Shown: positions 16,798 through 25,810, numbered from the stretch's first letter. The stretch is DNA of 56,327 nucleotides from Laceyella putida (GCF_042665195.1 NZ_JBHTBW010000046.1:1-56327); one strand, 5' to 3'. The notes: generated from the letters alone by a model not told the origin. Numbers and translations are program-made.

Positions 16798-17994
16798 ATG
16801 ACCACTTCCTTTTTTCGCTTTTCCTTGCGAACCCAAATTTACAGTGGGTCAGGAGTCCGAACCAAGCTTCCCAAATTAGTTCGGGGACTTGGCGGAAAGA
16901 GGGCAGTACTTTTTACAGACAAAGGAGTAAATCAAGCGGGTGTGACCGACCAAATTAAAGAATTGTTTGGGCAGATGACGGGATCCGTCCAGCTCGCCGG
17001 TGTGTTTGACGAAATAGAACAGGATGCAAAAGCGACAATCGTCAACCGGGCCGCCCGGTTTGTGAAAGAGTGTAACGCGGATACGCTGATCGCGCTCGGC
17101 GGCGGAAGCGTGCTCGATACGGTAAAAGGCGTCAAGTGGTTGCTGCATAAGGAGAGTCAAGATATTGACCAGCTTCTTCAAGGCAACGTGATGGAAATAT
17201 GGCCGGAAGCTGGGCCCATCCCGATCCCGCATGTAGCCATTCCGACAACGGCTGGGACAGGTTCAGAGATCTCACCCATTGCCGTGATCTTTAACGAAAA
17301 GCTTCAACTCAAGACAAACCTGAATCATTCGTTTATCAGCGCAGACATAGCCATTCTCGACCCCGAGCTAACCGTTAACTTGCCTCCGCGAATCACCGCT
17401 TTTACAGGATTTGATGCGCTGACGCATGCGGTAGAAGCTTACTTTTCCCCAAAGGCCAATCCTATGACCGATGCCTGCGCGCTGCATTCGATCCGGCTGA
17501 TTCTGGAGAATCTGCCGGGCGCAGTCTCCCATGGGACCAATCTTGAAAACAGGGCCCATATGCTGATCGCCAGCTCGATGGCTATTACCGCTTTTAGTCT
17601 TTCAATGGCCGTGATCCCGGTGCACAACATGGCGCACGCATTTGGGGCGAAATTTGGCATACCGCATGGGCTGGCGAATGCCGTGTTGCTGCCGAATGTC
17701 ATGTCTTCCCTGCCAAACCTTTATTTGCCCAAGATACAGGATTTTGCCCGTGTGCTCGGAATCGCCGATCCTTTTCAGGATCCGGAAGCATGTTTGCACG
17801 GGGTTGTACAATTTATCCGGGATTTTCGCAAAAAAGTAAGCCTGCCGGATACGTTTGCTGAATTTAAACTAAATGCGGACAAGCTGCAAAATATTGTATC
17901 GATTGTACAAAATGACCCGGCCGGAGTGGCCTTCCGCATACCGGAGGATATCATCACCAAAGTGGCCAACGAGGTATCCGGGATGACCATTTAA
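16798..17994 (+). CDS. iron-containing alcohol dehydrogenase
   Basis: A 398-residue group III alcohol dehydrogenase that interconverts alcohols and aldehydes or ketones with NAD(P). Cofactor motifs GGGSVLDTVKG and PTTAGTGSEIS lie near residues 100-110 and 143-153. The metal-binding region has DALTHAVEAYFSPKANP, MAVIPVHNMAHAFGAKFGIPHGLANA with the expected Asp/His ligands. GGGGGAT precedes the ATG by 5 bases. It is a single gene; the substrate (for example butanol, 1,3-propanediol or 4-hydroxybutyrate) cannot be told. Confidence 0.9.
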   Translation: MTTSFFRFSLRTQIYSGSGVRTKLPKLVRGLGGKRAVLFTDKGVNQAGVTDQIKELFGQMTGSVQLAGVFDEIEQDAKATIVNRAARFVKECNADTLIALGGGSVLDTVKGVKWLLHKESQDIDQLLQGNVMEIWPEAGPIPIPHVAIPTTAGTGSEISPIAVIFNEKLQLKTNLNHSFISADIAILDPELTVNLPPRITAFTGFDALTHAVEAYFSPKANPMTDACALHSIRLILENLPGAVSHGTNLENRAHMLIASSMAITAFSLSMAVIPVHNMAHAFGAKFGIPHGLANAVLLPNVMSSLPNLYLPKIQDFARVLGIADPFQDPEACLHGVVQFIRDFRKKVSLPDTFAEFKLNADKLQNIVSIVQNDPAGVAFRIPEDIITKVANEVSGMTI

Positions 17995-18086
17995 CGCTAG
18001 GCAGCCGTTTTTTGAATAGTCGGGGGTATTTTAAGACTGGTATAAACCGTGCATGTACTCTTAAACAAGAATTTTCATGAAAAACG

Positions 18087-18193
18087 ACGACAGGAGCTCA
18101 CCTTATTAAAGGTGTAGAGGAAAGTCGGCGTTGCTCGGTATCCCCCCTTGCGGGAATGCTTAGAGCAACCATTCTTCTCTTTTCTCCTGTCGT
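18087..18193. ncRNA. structured RNA-like element between convergent genes
   Basis: An outer 10-bp stem (ACGACAGGAG at 18087-18096 with CTCCTGTCGT at 18184-18193) encloses two hairpins: CACCTT-ATTA-AAGGTG (18099-18114) and GTTGCTC/GAGCAAC (18130-18136 with 18163-18169), the latter with an inner C-rich/G-rich pairing. On the minus strand the outer stem is followed within a few bases by CGTTTTT, so a minus-strand transcript could end here. It may be just the 3' UTR/terminator of the M42 peptidase unit, or a small RNA. No known RNA family is recognised. Confidence 0.4.
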
Positions 18194-18208
18194 TCCACTC
18201 CTTGTTTG

Positions 18209-19282
18209 TTATCGGTCCAAAATCGATTCGAATGTCGATTGATCCAGTCGTTTGATGAGCGCCAAGGCAAACGCTTTTGCCGCTTCGATATCCTCTTTGT
18301 CCACAATCGCGGCATGGGAATGGATGTAACGCGCGCAGATGCCGATCGCCGCGGAGGGAATGCCGATCCCGGTTTGGTGTACGCGTCCAGCGTCCGTTCC
18401 GCCTTGGGACACAAAGAATTGATAGGGAATTTGTTCAGATTCGGCGGTGTCCAACATGAAATCCCTCATGCCAGGTGAGGTGATCATGGACCGGTCGTAG
18501 ATCCGGATCACTACGCCCGCCCCGATTTTGCCAAATCCTTCGCTCACACCTGGCGTGTCGCCCGCCGGTCCCGAATCCACAGCGAAAAATACATCAGGCC
18601 GGATCATTTCCGCGGCGACCCCCGCCCCGCGCAAACCCACTTCTTCTTGAACCGTCGCACCCGCATACACCGTGTTGGGATGATCGGTATCCACCAGACT
18701 TTCCAGCACTTCCAGCGCCAAACCACAGCCGAAGCGGTTGTCCCACGCTTTGCTCATCAAGCGTTTTCCGCCTTCCATTTCAACGAATGGGCAATGTGGC
18801 ACTATGGCATCACCAAGGCGAATTCCCCACTCTTTTACTTCCTCTTCGCTTGTCGCTCCGATATCGATAAACATCTGACTCACTTCAATGGCTTTATTGC
18901 GGCGCTCATCACTTAACAGATGGGGAGGAATGGAACCGATGACACCCGGAATCCGTTTGCCGGCACGAGTGATCACATCCACCCTCTGAGCCAGCATCAC
19001 TTGGGACCACCATCCACCCAAAGTTTGGAATTTCAAGAAACCTTCCGCGGTGATCCGGGTCACCATAAAGGCCACTTCGTCCATATGCCCAGCAAGCAAG
19101 ATGTTGGGCCCTTGCCCTGTCCCGCGCTTGACACCAAAGATGCCCCCCAAACGGTCTTGCACAATCTCTTGGGTGACCTCCGATATGTATGAACGCATCA
19201 CTTTGCGCATTTCCTGTTCAAAACCGGGCGCTCCCGGTGTTTGCGTTAAAACCTCATATCTTTCCCAGTTTATGGTGCTCAT
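18209..19282 (-). CDS. M42 family metallopeptidase (glutamyl aminopeptidase/YsdC-like)
   Basis: A 357-residue zinc- or cobalt-dependent aminopeptidase of the tetrahedral M42 type that trims peptides in the cytosol. The metal ligands are visible in order: AGHMDEVAF (His, with Asp after it), AWDNRFGCG (bridging Asp), VQEEVGLRGA (catalytic Glu pair), AVDSGPA (Asp) and IHSHAA (His). The ATG at 19282 follows GGAGGA by 6 bases and overlaps the stop of the upstream yneB by 4 bases (ATGA), so the two are translationally coupled. The pairing of a resolvase with a peptidase is unexplained. Confidence 0.9.
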   Translation of the reverse strand: MSTINWERYEVLTQTPGAPGFEQEMRKVMRSYISEVTQEIVQDRLGGIFGVKRGTGQGPNILLAGHMDEVAFMVTRITAEGFLKFQTLGGWWSQVMLAQRVDVITRAGKRIPGVIGSIPPHLLSDERRNKAIEVSQMFIDIGATSEEEVKEWGIRLGDAIVPHCPFVEMEGGKRLMSKAWDNRFGCGLALEVLESLVDTDHPNTVYAGATVQEEVGLRGAGVAAEMIRPDVFFAVDSGPAGDTPGVSEGFGKIGAGVVIRIYDRSMITSPGMRDFMLDTAESEQIPYQFFVSQGGTDAGRVHQTGIGIPSAAIGICARYIHSHAAIVDKEDIEAAKAFALALIKRLDQSTFESILDR

Positions 19283-19962
19283 CGGGATTCCTCCATTTCA
19301 AGTGATTTTTGCAACATCTCTTGTTGAGATTGTTTCCATTCTCGATATCTTCGATGTACGGTTGCCCGTGAGACATCATAACCAAACCCTTTTAACGTAG
19401 CGGCGATTTCTTCATAGGTGAGCTTTTTTTCTTTCAACGCCACGATCTGCTCCAATGGGACCTCTTTCTTCTCGCGCCCGCCTAACCCTTGGTTTTTCAA
19501 GTTTTTGGCCGGATTATATCCCTTCTCTTTCACAGCTCGCTGCATGCCCCAACTAATCTTCTGATTCATCATTTTTCGTTGCAGTTCTTCCACTTTCGCT
19601 ATGATTGATAACACCGTCGATTCACCTGCGTCTAACTCCAACTCTCCCCGTTGCTGCAGGGAGTAGAGTTTACACCCAACACGATGAAGCTGGTGAATGA
19701 TCGCCAGTTTCGCTTCTCCCCGTCCCAAACGCGTATCGTCTTGGATAAGGACGGCCTGAATTTTCCCTTTTTTCAGGGTGTCAAACAGCTCATATAAACC
19801 CGGACGGTTCAGATCGAAACCACTATGCCGCTCCGAGATGACGTCAACCACATCAAACGACAAATCTTCAGCCCACTTGGTCAATTCAACCACTTGCCGA
19901 TCCAAACTCGTTTCTTGCTCTTCCTTTTTCGTACTGACACGCGCATAGATAATCGACTTCAT
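19279..19962 (-). CDS. yneB: YneB-like serine recombinase/resolvase family protein
   Basis: A 227-residue protein with an N-terminal resolvase catalytic domain (YARVSTKKEEQETSLDRQ, catalytic Ser10; QDDTRLGRG near 75) and a C-terminal helix-turn-helix (TYEEIAATLKGFGYDVSRATVHRRYREW). Length and motifs match YneB, encoded in Bacillus subtilis beside lexA-yneA and ynzC. Here ynzC is adjacent but divergent, and lexA and yneA are absent from the window. It is chromosomal and has no transposase partner, so it is probably not a mobile-element resolvase. Confidence 0.8.
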   Translation of the reverse strand: MKSIIYARVSTKKEEQETSLDRQVVELTKWAEDLSFDVVDVISERHSGFDLNRPGLYELFDTLKKGKIQAVLIQDDTRLGRGEAKLAIIHQLHRVGCKLYSLQQRGELELDAGESTVLSIIAKVEELQRKMMNQKISWGMQRAVKEKGYNPAKNLKNQGLGGREKKEVPLEQIVALKEKKLTYEEIAATLKGFGYDVSRATVHRRYREWKQSQQEMLQKSLEMEESR

Positions 19963-20043
19963 CTTCGTTTCTCTCTACCATCCTCTCACAATCTTGCAAA
20001 TCAATATAGATTTAGGTAAAGTGGGTTAGAAGGAGTGATATGG

Positions 20044-20220
20044 ATGATCGATCAAAAGCTGATCAATAGAATCAATGAGCTGGCACATAAAAAGAAAACC
20101 GTTGGACTTACAGCAGAAGAACGACAAGAACAACAACAATTATATAAAGTCTACTTAGGAGCCATTCGCGGACAAGTAAAGCAACAGTTATCTAATATTC
20201 GGTTTGTGGATAAACACTGA
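20044..20220 (+). CDS. ynzC: YnzC family (DUF896, UPF0291) protein
   Basis: A 58-residue helical protein. The motif INRINELAHKKKTVGLTAEERQEQQQLYKVYL is the signature of DUF896 proteins. In Bacillus subtilis ynzC is in the SOS-induced yneA-yneB-ynzC operon; its function is not established. The ATG at 20044 follows AGAAGGAG by 8 bases. It is transcribed divergently from yneB across an 80-base gap in which I see no consensus LexA box, so SOS control may have been lost or moved. Confidence 0.9.
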   Translation: MIDQKLINRINELAHKKKTVGLTAEERQEQQQLYKVYLGAIRGQVKQQLSNIRFVDKH

Positions 20221-20300
20221 GACTGGTAAACACTTCAATTATATCGCATGTCCCATTGACGAACAAATGGTTCGTTTACGATCGTTGATGGACGCAAATG

Positions 20301-20331
20301 AGCAGAGTGGGCCTGTCGCCTCTGCTTTTTT
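20301..20331 (+). terminator. terminator of ynzC
   Basis: A 7-bp stem AGCAGAG / CTCTGCT followed by a T tract, about 80 bases after the ynzC stop. It also argues that the next gene starts after it, at 20373, not at the upstream ATG at 20298. Confidence 0.75.
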
Positions 20332-20372
20332 CGTTAGACGGAAAAGATGGAATATTTAGGGGTGAGGAGCAA

Positions 20373-21269
20373 TTGCAAAAGTGGATTGGCCCCATTTGCT
20401 TATCAATAGCGGCTGCCATCTGGGGCGGGATGTATGTGGTGAGTAAAGTCGTATTGGCCAAGATCCCTCCTTGGGTCTTGCTGGAACTCCGTTTTCTGCT
20501 CGCATTCATTGTGCTGGGATTATGGGCTGGATGGAAACGGGAGTGGAAAGTCGCCAATCGGGATTTGGTCATGTTGGGCTTGATAGGCCTAATCGGATAC
20601 ACGGGCTCAATCGGGTTCCAGTTTGTCGGCACGAGCCTATCGGGAGCGGCCATGGGCTCACTCATCACCTCCGCGTCACCGGCATTAATCTCGTTATTCG
20701 CTTGGTGGTTATTGCGTGAACAAATGAGTGCCCGCAAAATCGTTTCTATCACCATCGCCACACTCGGTGTATTGATCGTAAGCGATCTATCTGGCATCTC
20801 TTCAGACCCAAGCACAGCAACAACCTGGGGCAACTTGGCCTTGATCGCCGCTGCCGTGACTTGGGCTCTTTATACCGTCTTAAGCCGGGTGCAAACTCGC
20901 AAGTACACCTCCCTTACTGTTACCTTATGGGCCAGTTTGTTTGGTGTCCTCTTTACCGCGCCGATCGCGTGGCATGAAGCGCAAACAACCAATTTTTCCT
21001 TCCCCATGAACCCGTGGCTCTGGTTGGGTATCGTGTATCTGGGTGTGATTTCCACCGCGTTGGCGTTTTATCTGTGGAACAAAGGATTTGAATATACGGA
21101 TGCGGCTACGGGTTCCCTGTTCTTTTTCCTTCAGCCGATAGTCGGAAGCTTGTTGGGAGCTTGGCTGTTAGGCGAACGTTTAACCGTTTCTTTCTTTATC
21201 GGAGCGGTTTGCATCGGGATTGGCGTATATTTATCGATCGGGGGACAGGAAAAAAACGACTCGCCGTGA
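20373..21269 (+). CDS. EamA/DMT family transporter
   Basis: About 298 residues, ten predicted membrane helices in two EamA repeats (first opening with LSIAAAIWGGMYVVSKVVL, second with LIAAAVTWALYTVLSR). It belongs to the drug/metabolite transporter superfamily and probably exports amino acids or other metabolites. The TTG at 20373 follows GGGGTGAGGAG and lies past the ynzC terminator; an ATG at 20298 would place the first 25 codons inside that hairpin. The substrate is unknown. Confidence 0.85.
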   Translation: MQKWIGPICLSIAAAIWGGMYVVSKVVLAKIPPWVLLELRFLLAFIVLGLWAGWKREWKVANRDLVMLGLIGLIGYTGSIGFQFVGTSLSGAAMGSLITSASPALISLFAWWLLREQMSARKIVSITIATLGVLIVSDLSGISSDPSTATTWGNLALIAAAVTWALYTVLSRVQTRKYTSLTVTLWASLFGVLFTAPIAWHEAQTTNFSFPMNPWLWLGIVYLGVISTALAFYLWNKGFEYTDAATGSLFFFLQPIVGSLLGAWLLGERLTVSFFIGAVCIGIGVYLSIGGQEKNDSP

Positions 21270-21291
21270 AACCCCGTTACATACGCGCAAC

Positions 21292-21320
21292 AAAAAGAGC
21301 CTGAAAACCGTTCAGGCTCT
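21292..21320 (-). terminator. terminator of the cation efflux gene
   Basis: On the minus strand the stem AGAGCCTGAA/TTCAGGCTCT (loop CGGTT) is followed by TTTTTG. It overlaps the last bases of the leftward CDF gene and also separates it from the rightward transporter gene. Confidence 0.8.
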
Positions 21321-22242
21321 ATCCCTTCCCCTCATACCACGGATTTAAGTGGATGAGGACCTCTTGTATTTCCCCATCAACCTCCATCAAGGCTTGCTTA
21401 ATCTTTCGCGCGGTATCGTGTCCTTCTTGGATTGTCAACTCTCCAGGAAGACCCACCCGCACATCGACGATGGTATAATGGCCATGTTCTCTGGCGCGGA
21501 TGCGATCGATTCGTTTGACGTGCGGAATGCTTAAGATGATTCGCGCATATTCGTTGATTTTCTCTCCGGGTAAATTTCGTTCCATTAAAATATCGATCGA
21601 TTCGCGTCCCATGTGCAGGGAGATTTTAAGGATTAACAGAGATACGATAATGCTGGCCACGGGATCGCCATACTGAGTATAAGGCAGATGATAAGATTGG
21701 CCCGCAATCGCCGCTCCTATCCCAATCACGGCGGCCAGGGATGCATAAACATCCGTTAAATGATCATAAGCCGTGGCTATTAATCCTTTGCTTTTCGTTT
21801 CCCGTCCGACGCGAATGGTATAAACATAGAGAAATTGCTTCCAGATCAGTGAAAAGAGAGCGGCGACGAAGGATAACCAATGCGCCTTCACCGCCGGTTC
21901 AAAAAGCGATTCAATGGAGTGATAAATCATATAAAGGCCAATGATAAACAAGATGACGGCCACGATTCCCGATGCGATGACTTCCGCTTTTCCATGCCCA
22001 TAGGGATGATCCTCATCAGCCGGTTGTTTGGATACGCGCATTGAACCCAATGTTGCCCCAGAGGCGATCACATCGGCGGCATTGTGGGCTCCATCCGCGA
22101 CCAGCGATGGGCTCCGGAACGCAAATCCAACACCAATCTTCATTATAGTCAGGACAATATTGCTTACCAAACCGATCCATGCGGCAACCATTGGTGAGTT
22201 TAACCATGTTTTCACTTTCTTCACCCATTTTTTACTGTTCAC
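21319..22242 (-). CDS. cation diffusion facilitator (CDF) metal exporter
   Basis: A 307-residue membrane protein with six helices and a cytosolic C-terminal domain. Metal-site segments are SLVADGAHNAADV (helix 2) and AYDHLTDVYASLAA (helix 5), with the HPYGHGKAE loop. Family members exchange divalent metal (Zn, Mn, Fe or Co) for protons across the membrane. The D-D / D-D pattern rather than HxxxD suggests a non-zinc preference such as manganese or iron, which is weak inference. The start GTG at 22242 has only a poor ribosome site. Confidence 0.88.
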   Translation of the reverse strand: MNSKKWVKKVKTWLNSPMVAAWIGLVSNIVLTIMKIGVGFAFRSPSLVADGAHNAADVIASGATLGSMRVSKQPADEDHPYGHGKAEVIASGIVAVILFIIGLYMIYHSIESLFEPAVKAHWLSFVAALFSLIWKQFLYVYTIRVGRETKSKGLIATAYDHLTDVYASLAAVIGIGAAIAGQSYHLPYTQYGDPVASIIVSLLILKISLHMGRESIDILMERNLPGEKINEYARIILSIPHVKRIDRIRAREHGHYTIVDVRVGLPGELTIQEGHDTARKIKQALMEVDGEIQEVLIHLNPWYEGKG

Positions 22243-22270
22243 CTATGGACCGGATTTTAAACAGCTTTGC

Positions 22271-22897
22271 TTATTTTTCTACGAAAGCCAACCGAATTCC
22301 CAATAAGGCAAAAATTCCAGCCGTACCATAGTTGACCCATTTGCCCTTGAGATGTTTTTGTAAAAAGCGTTCACCCAACTTTCCGGCGATGAGAGAGACG
22401 GCGGTGAAAATCACAAGGGCTTGGGCGATGAACACAAACCCCAAGGTCAACATTTGCAGCGGCACATGACCTGCCTGCGCCTCAACAAACTGGGGAAAAA
22501 AAGCGAGAAAGAAGATAGAGACCTTCGGATTGAGCAAATTCATCAGGATTCCCCGTTTATATAAGGCACCTAAGCTTTGTTTTTTCTCCGCTGGCTGAAG
22601 CGAAGCCTCCCCCGTCGCTTTCAACGATTGCCAAGCCAGATACAACAGGTACGCCACACCCGCAATCTTTAGGACATGAAAGGCCAATGCCGAGTGATAC
22701 AATATCATCGAAACGCCTAATGCCGCCGCCAAGGTATGCGCGATCAAACCCGTACACAGCCCCAGCGAGATCGCGAGCCCGTCTTTTTTGCCTTGAAACA
22801 CGCTTTGGGAGAGAACAAACAAGATGTCAGGACCAGGCAACAGGGTTAAGCTGACTGAGTAAGCCAAAAAAGTAAGAAGCGTATCAAGTTCAATCAA
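22271..22897 (-). CDS. LysE/RhtB family amino-acid exporter
   Basis: A 208-residue membrane protein with about six helices. The opening SLTLLPGPDILFVLSQSVFQGKKDGLAISLG and central GILMNLLNPKVSIFFLAFFPQFV are hallmarks of the LysE/RhtB family, which exports amino acids such as homoserine, threonine or lysine. The TTG at 22897 follows GGAGGG by 7 bases and is the likely start. The CDF gene follows 28 bases downstream, so the two may be one transcript. Confidence 0.88.
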   Translation of the reverse strand: MIELDTLLTFLAYSVSLTLLPGPDILFVLSQSVFQGKKDGLAISLGLCTGLIAHTLAAALGVSMILYHSALAFHVLKIAGVAYLLYLAWQSLKATGEASLQPAEKKQSLGALYKRGILMNLLNPKVSIFFLAFFPQFVEAQAGHVPLQMLTLGFVFIAQALVIFTAVSLIAGKLGERFLQKHLKGKWVNYGTAGIFALLGIRLAFVEK

Positions 22898-23070
22898 GTG
22901 AATTCCCTCCGTGGAATGATTTCATTTTCGCAGGTTACTGTAGATTTTATCACATGTACATCGTTCATTGGGTTTCTGCGTTGGAGAAATCTTTGCACAT
23001 TTCCATTTAGCGTTTATAATACAAACTAGTTACATACATAAATCGATTTGCCGAAATGGAGTGGTTCCTT

Positions 23071-23397
23071 ATGATGCCTTTTAAAGAAATGACACGTTTG
23101 GATAAATTGATTCATGAACCTGCACGATTAGCGATCATGAGTGCGCTAGAAGCTTGCACCATGGCGGAATTTCTCTTCTTGCAAGAACTCACTGGTCTGA
23201 CCAAGGGCAATCTTTCATCCCATTTATCCAAATTGGAGAGAGCCGGCTATGTAGATATCAGCAAACAATTTGTGCGGAAAAAGATTCCACACACGACCAT
23301 CCGCATCACACACGACGGCAAAACGGCCATCGCCAAATACTGGGAACAACTGGACCATATTCGCGATACGGTGCGCGAATGGCATCAGAAAGAATAA
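23071..23397 (+). CDS. winged-helix regulator (ArsR/MarR-like)
   Basis: A 108-residue DNA-binding protein whose core (LDKLIHEPARLAIMSALE, then LTGLTKGNLSSHLSKLERAGYVDI and a wing) matches the winged-helix DNA-binding family often annotated as transcriptional regulator. No metal-binding cysteines are present in the ArsR positions. The ATG at 23071 follows GGAGTGG by 6 bases. It is divergent from the LysE exporter across about 170 bases, which makes that exporter a candidate target. Confidence 0.8.
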   Translation: MMPFKEMTRLDKLIHEPARLAIMSALEACTMAEFLFLQELTGLTKGNLSSHLSKLERAGYVDISKQFVRKKIPHTTIRITHDGKTAIAKYWEQLDHIRDTVREWHQKE

Positions 23398-23750
23398 GGT
23401 TGCTCATCAACTAAATGATAGCGTTTCAGGTGATATATCCCTGACTTATTGCGTGAAATTCCGTGCGCTATCGGGATATCCTGCCAAGCGATTCCTAATT
23501 CCCGGCGAAACTTGTCCTTGATCTCCGTCCGATGCCCTTCTTTCATGATTAACTGACGCGCATCGGCGGTAAGGATACAGTTGACGACCCAATTAAACAA
23601 AAAATCGACTTCTTGTTGACTCAACCCTTCAGCCAACATGGCCATATAGGCCCGCCGCAAGCCATCTTTAGCGGTAAATCCCTGTCTCAGTGCTGCTAGC
23701 GCTTTTTCTTCGACACGTTTAAACGTTTGGAGGCTAATATCGATACTCAT
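23385..23750 (-). CDS. conserved-looking hypothetical protein
   Basis: A 121-residue soluble, largely helical protein (SLQTFKRVEEKALAALRQGF, LSQQEVDFLFNWVVNCILTADARQL, then a basic C-terminus). GGGAAGGGTT immediately precedes the ATG. Its 3' end overlaps the convergent winged-helix gene by 13 bases. No family is recognised. Confidence 0.6.
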   Translation of the reverse strand: MSIDISLQTFKRVEEKALAALRQGFTAKDGLRRAYMAMLAEGLSQQEVDFLFNWVVNCILTADARQLIMKEGHRTEIKDKFRRELGIAWQDIPIAHGISRNKSGIYHLKRYHLVDEQPYSF

Positions 23751-23862
23751 AACCCTTCCCTTTCTACTGGTCTGTTTCTGTTTTGTTATTTTTTAACATT
23801 TCTGTCGCGGAATCCTGCCAGCTAAATCTAACAAAAAGATGTCAAATATTCTTTTTTCTTGT

Positions 23863-23902
23863 AAAAAACGAAAGAAACCAAAAGGGTTCCTTTCGTTTTT
23901 TT
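23863..23902. terminator. bidirectional-looking terminator hairpin
   Basis: AAAAAACGAAAG(A)AACC pairs with GGTT(C)CTTTCGTTTTTT around an AAAA loop, with one mismatch. A and T tracts on the two sides allow stopping in both directions. It lies between two leftward hypothetical genes. No credible gene is seen in 23903-24132. Confidence 0.65.
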
Positions 23903-24132
23903 AACCAATCGCTTCCTGGTGTGAAGTCTTGTTGTAGATCGGTTAGCCGGACTTTTAAAAAGCAGTAAAAAAGCCACCTTTCTCGGTGACCGGGCGAAAC
24001 TGTCTTTCACAACTTGATGGCATGTCTGCTGTTCCTCTTCCTAATGATACAAACGATGATTTATCTGTTGAATCTTCGGTTTTTTCGTTTTTGATCTGGC
24101 TGATTCTCTCCAACCATTTGCCACACCTCCTA

Positions 24133-24498
24133 CTATTCCTGTCCCTCTTCTTCCGAAATCCCCATCTTGCGGTACTGATATCGGCACCAAAAAGCGGAGC
24201 GGGCATAGTCATAATGATACTTGCTAAATACGCCATCCGGATGGAGATAAAGCCAAACCTCGGGATGGGCTTCCCTGATCTCTTCAAGGACATGCTCTCT
24301 CTTTTCATCCATCTTATGTTGATCAAACCCATGCTTGGCAGCGATCAATTCGAAACAGTCTGACACGAATGTGGGCACCTGCCTCCAATTTTGTCTCCAT
24401 TCATCGTATGATTCAACCAAATAAGAAACAGACAAGTCGGAGTCAAAAATATCGTAAAGCAAATGCCCGGGCAACGTTTCTCTTGTTTTCATAGTCAT
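24133..24498 (-). CDS. hypothetical protein
   Basis: A 121-residue acidic protein rich in aromatic residues (LPGHLLYDIFDSDLSVSYLVESYDEWRQNWRQ, later HPEVWLYLHPDGVFSKYHYDYARSAFWCRYQYRKMG). No membrane helix or signal is seen. GAGGAA lies 8 bases before the ATG. No family is recognised. It stands alone on the minus strand, with about 330 bases of apparently empty DNA upstream. Confidence 0.6.
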   Translation of the reverse strand: MTMKTRETLPGHLLYDIFDSDLSVSYLVESYDEWRQNWRQVPTFVSDCFELIAAKHGFDQHKMDEKREHVLEEIREAHPEVWLYLHPDGVFSKYHYDYARSAFWCRYQYRKMGISEEEGQE

Positions 24499-24828
24499 AG
24501 GAATTTCCTCACATATGTAGTAGTTATTCTCATTAAAGGCTCAGCTTAATGTAATATACAATAACTCACATTTCCATTCCTGCTAACCCCGAAAAAAACG
24601 CGTCCGATCGCCTTTTTCATTTCCTCAACATTCGCAATACCCTTATAATATTCTCAAGAAACAACGCATCGGAATGGGTACTATGAGCATCGATGAAAAA
24701 CATCATGAGTGGCTGGGGTATATTCGAGATACCAACAAAAGCTGATTGAAAGAAGAAAGTAGAATCATTCCATATCATTACAAGAGTTACTATGATACAT
24801 AGTAGAACACTATTAGGGAGGAATACGA

Positions 24829-25746
24829 ATGGACGAAACCAAAATAAAACGAACTGCACTTATGAGTGCCTACCTTCGAGCCCACCATGCCGTTTACGCA
24901 ATGCCTAAAATATTTGACGATTTTATGGCACCTAGATTGCTCACCGAGGAAGATCTTGTAGCGTTTGATAACGCAATGGCGACCGCACTGCCAATAATTG
25001 ACCCAGAGCGTGCGGCTCAGTGCCCCGACCGGGTGGATGCAATCAAATCCATGGTACAATCTTACTTTCCAACTTCCCTCTTCCTCAGTCGTTCAAGATA
25101 TACGGAAGATCATCTAAAAGCAGCTATTCAGCAAGGGATAACACAATATGTTATTCTCGGCGCCGGAATGGATACCTTTGCGTTTCGGAATCCTGAGTTG
25201 CAACACAATTTTCAAATCTTCGAGATCGATCATCCCGCTACGCAAGATTTCAAGCGAAAGCGCCTCACTGAGCTAGGGTGGGACATTCCATCTAATCTAC
25301 ATTTTATTCCGGTCGACTTTACGAAACAAAAACTGCATACCGAATTAGCGAACACATTATACGATCCAAAAGCGCCCACCTTTTTCAGCTGGCTCGGCGT
25401 AATTCATTACTTACCGTACGATGTGGTTTTTCACACACTCCGTACGATCACAGACATCAGCCCCGCAGGTAGTAAGATCATCTTTGATTACTGGGATAAT
25501 GATGCATTTATTCCCGAAAAAGCCGCAGCACGTGTGAACATTATGCAAGCTATGTTGCGTCAGGCGGGCGAGCCTATGGTGACGGGACTCGATCCCTCCA
25601 CCCTCGCCTCTGAGCTTGAATCGGTAGGCTTACGCTTGGTGGAACATCTCAGCCCATCGGATATCCAGGATAGTTACTTTCAGAATCGTTCGGATGATTA
25701 CTACGCGTACGAGCATGCGTATTTCGTGAAAGCAGTGGTGAAATAA
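24829..25746 (+). CDS. class I SAM-dependent methyltransferase (leucine carboxyl methyltransferase family)
   Basis: A 305-residue methyltransferase of the LCM/TIGR00027 family. The SAM-binding loop YVILGAGMDTFAFR is near residues 104-117, the acidic end of strand 2 in FEIDHPATQ near 140, followed by PSNLHFIPVDFTKQ and TFFSWLGVIHYLPYD. The natural acceptors of the family are mostly unknown; some act in secondary metabolism. GGGAGGA precedes the ATG by 6 bases, and a good terminator follows. It is a single gene. Confidence 0.85.
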   Translation: MDETKIKRTALMSAYLRAHHAVYAMPKIFDDFMAPRLLTEEDLVAFDNAMATALPIIDPERAAQCPDRVDAIKSMVQSYFPTSLFLSRSRYTEDHLKAAIQQGITQYVILGAGMDTFAFRNPELQHNFQIFEIDHPATQDFKRKRLTELGWDIPSNLHFIPVDFTKQKLHTELANTLYDPKAPTFFSWLGVIHYLPYDVVFHTLRTITDISPAGSKIIFDYWDNDAFIPEKAAARVNIMQAMLRQAGEPMVTGLDPSTLASELESVGLRLVEHLSPSDIQDSYFQNRSDDYYAYEHAYFVKAVVK

Positions 25747-25774
25747 ATTTTTATCATTTTCTCTGATGCAAGCA

Positions 25775-25810
25775 CAAGGCAGCGGATGATACCTGCCGCC
25801 TTGTTTTTTT
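25775..25810 (+). terminator. terminator of the methyltransferase gene
   Basis: Stem CAAGGC-x-GCGG with CCTGC-x-GCCTTG (one mismatch and one G-T pair) followed by seven T residues, 28 bases after the stop codon. Confidence 0.75.

Noticed and set aside
19279..19962. Transposon resolvase marking a mobile element
   Set aside because: The protein is the chromosomal YneB type adjacent to ynzC, with no transposase or inverted repeats nearby.
20262..20276. CGAACAAATGGTTCG as a LexA (SOS) box near ynzC
   Set aside because: The half-sites GAAC and GTTC are separated by 5 bases rather than the required 4, and it lies downstream of ynzC rather than at its promoter.
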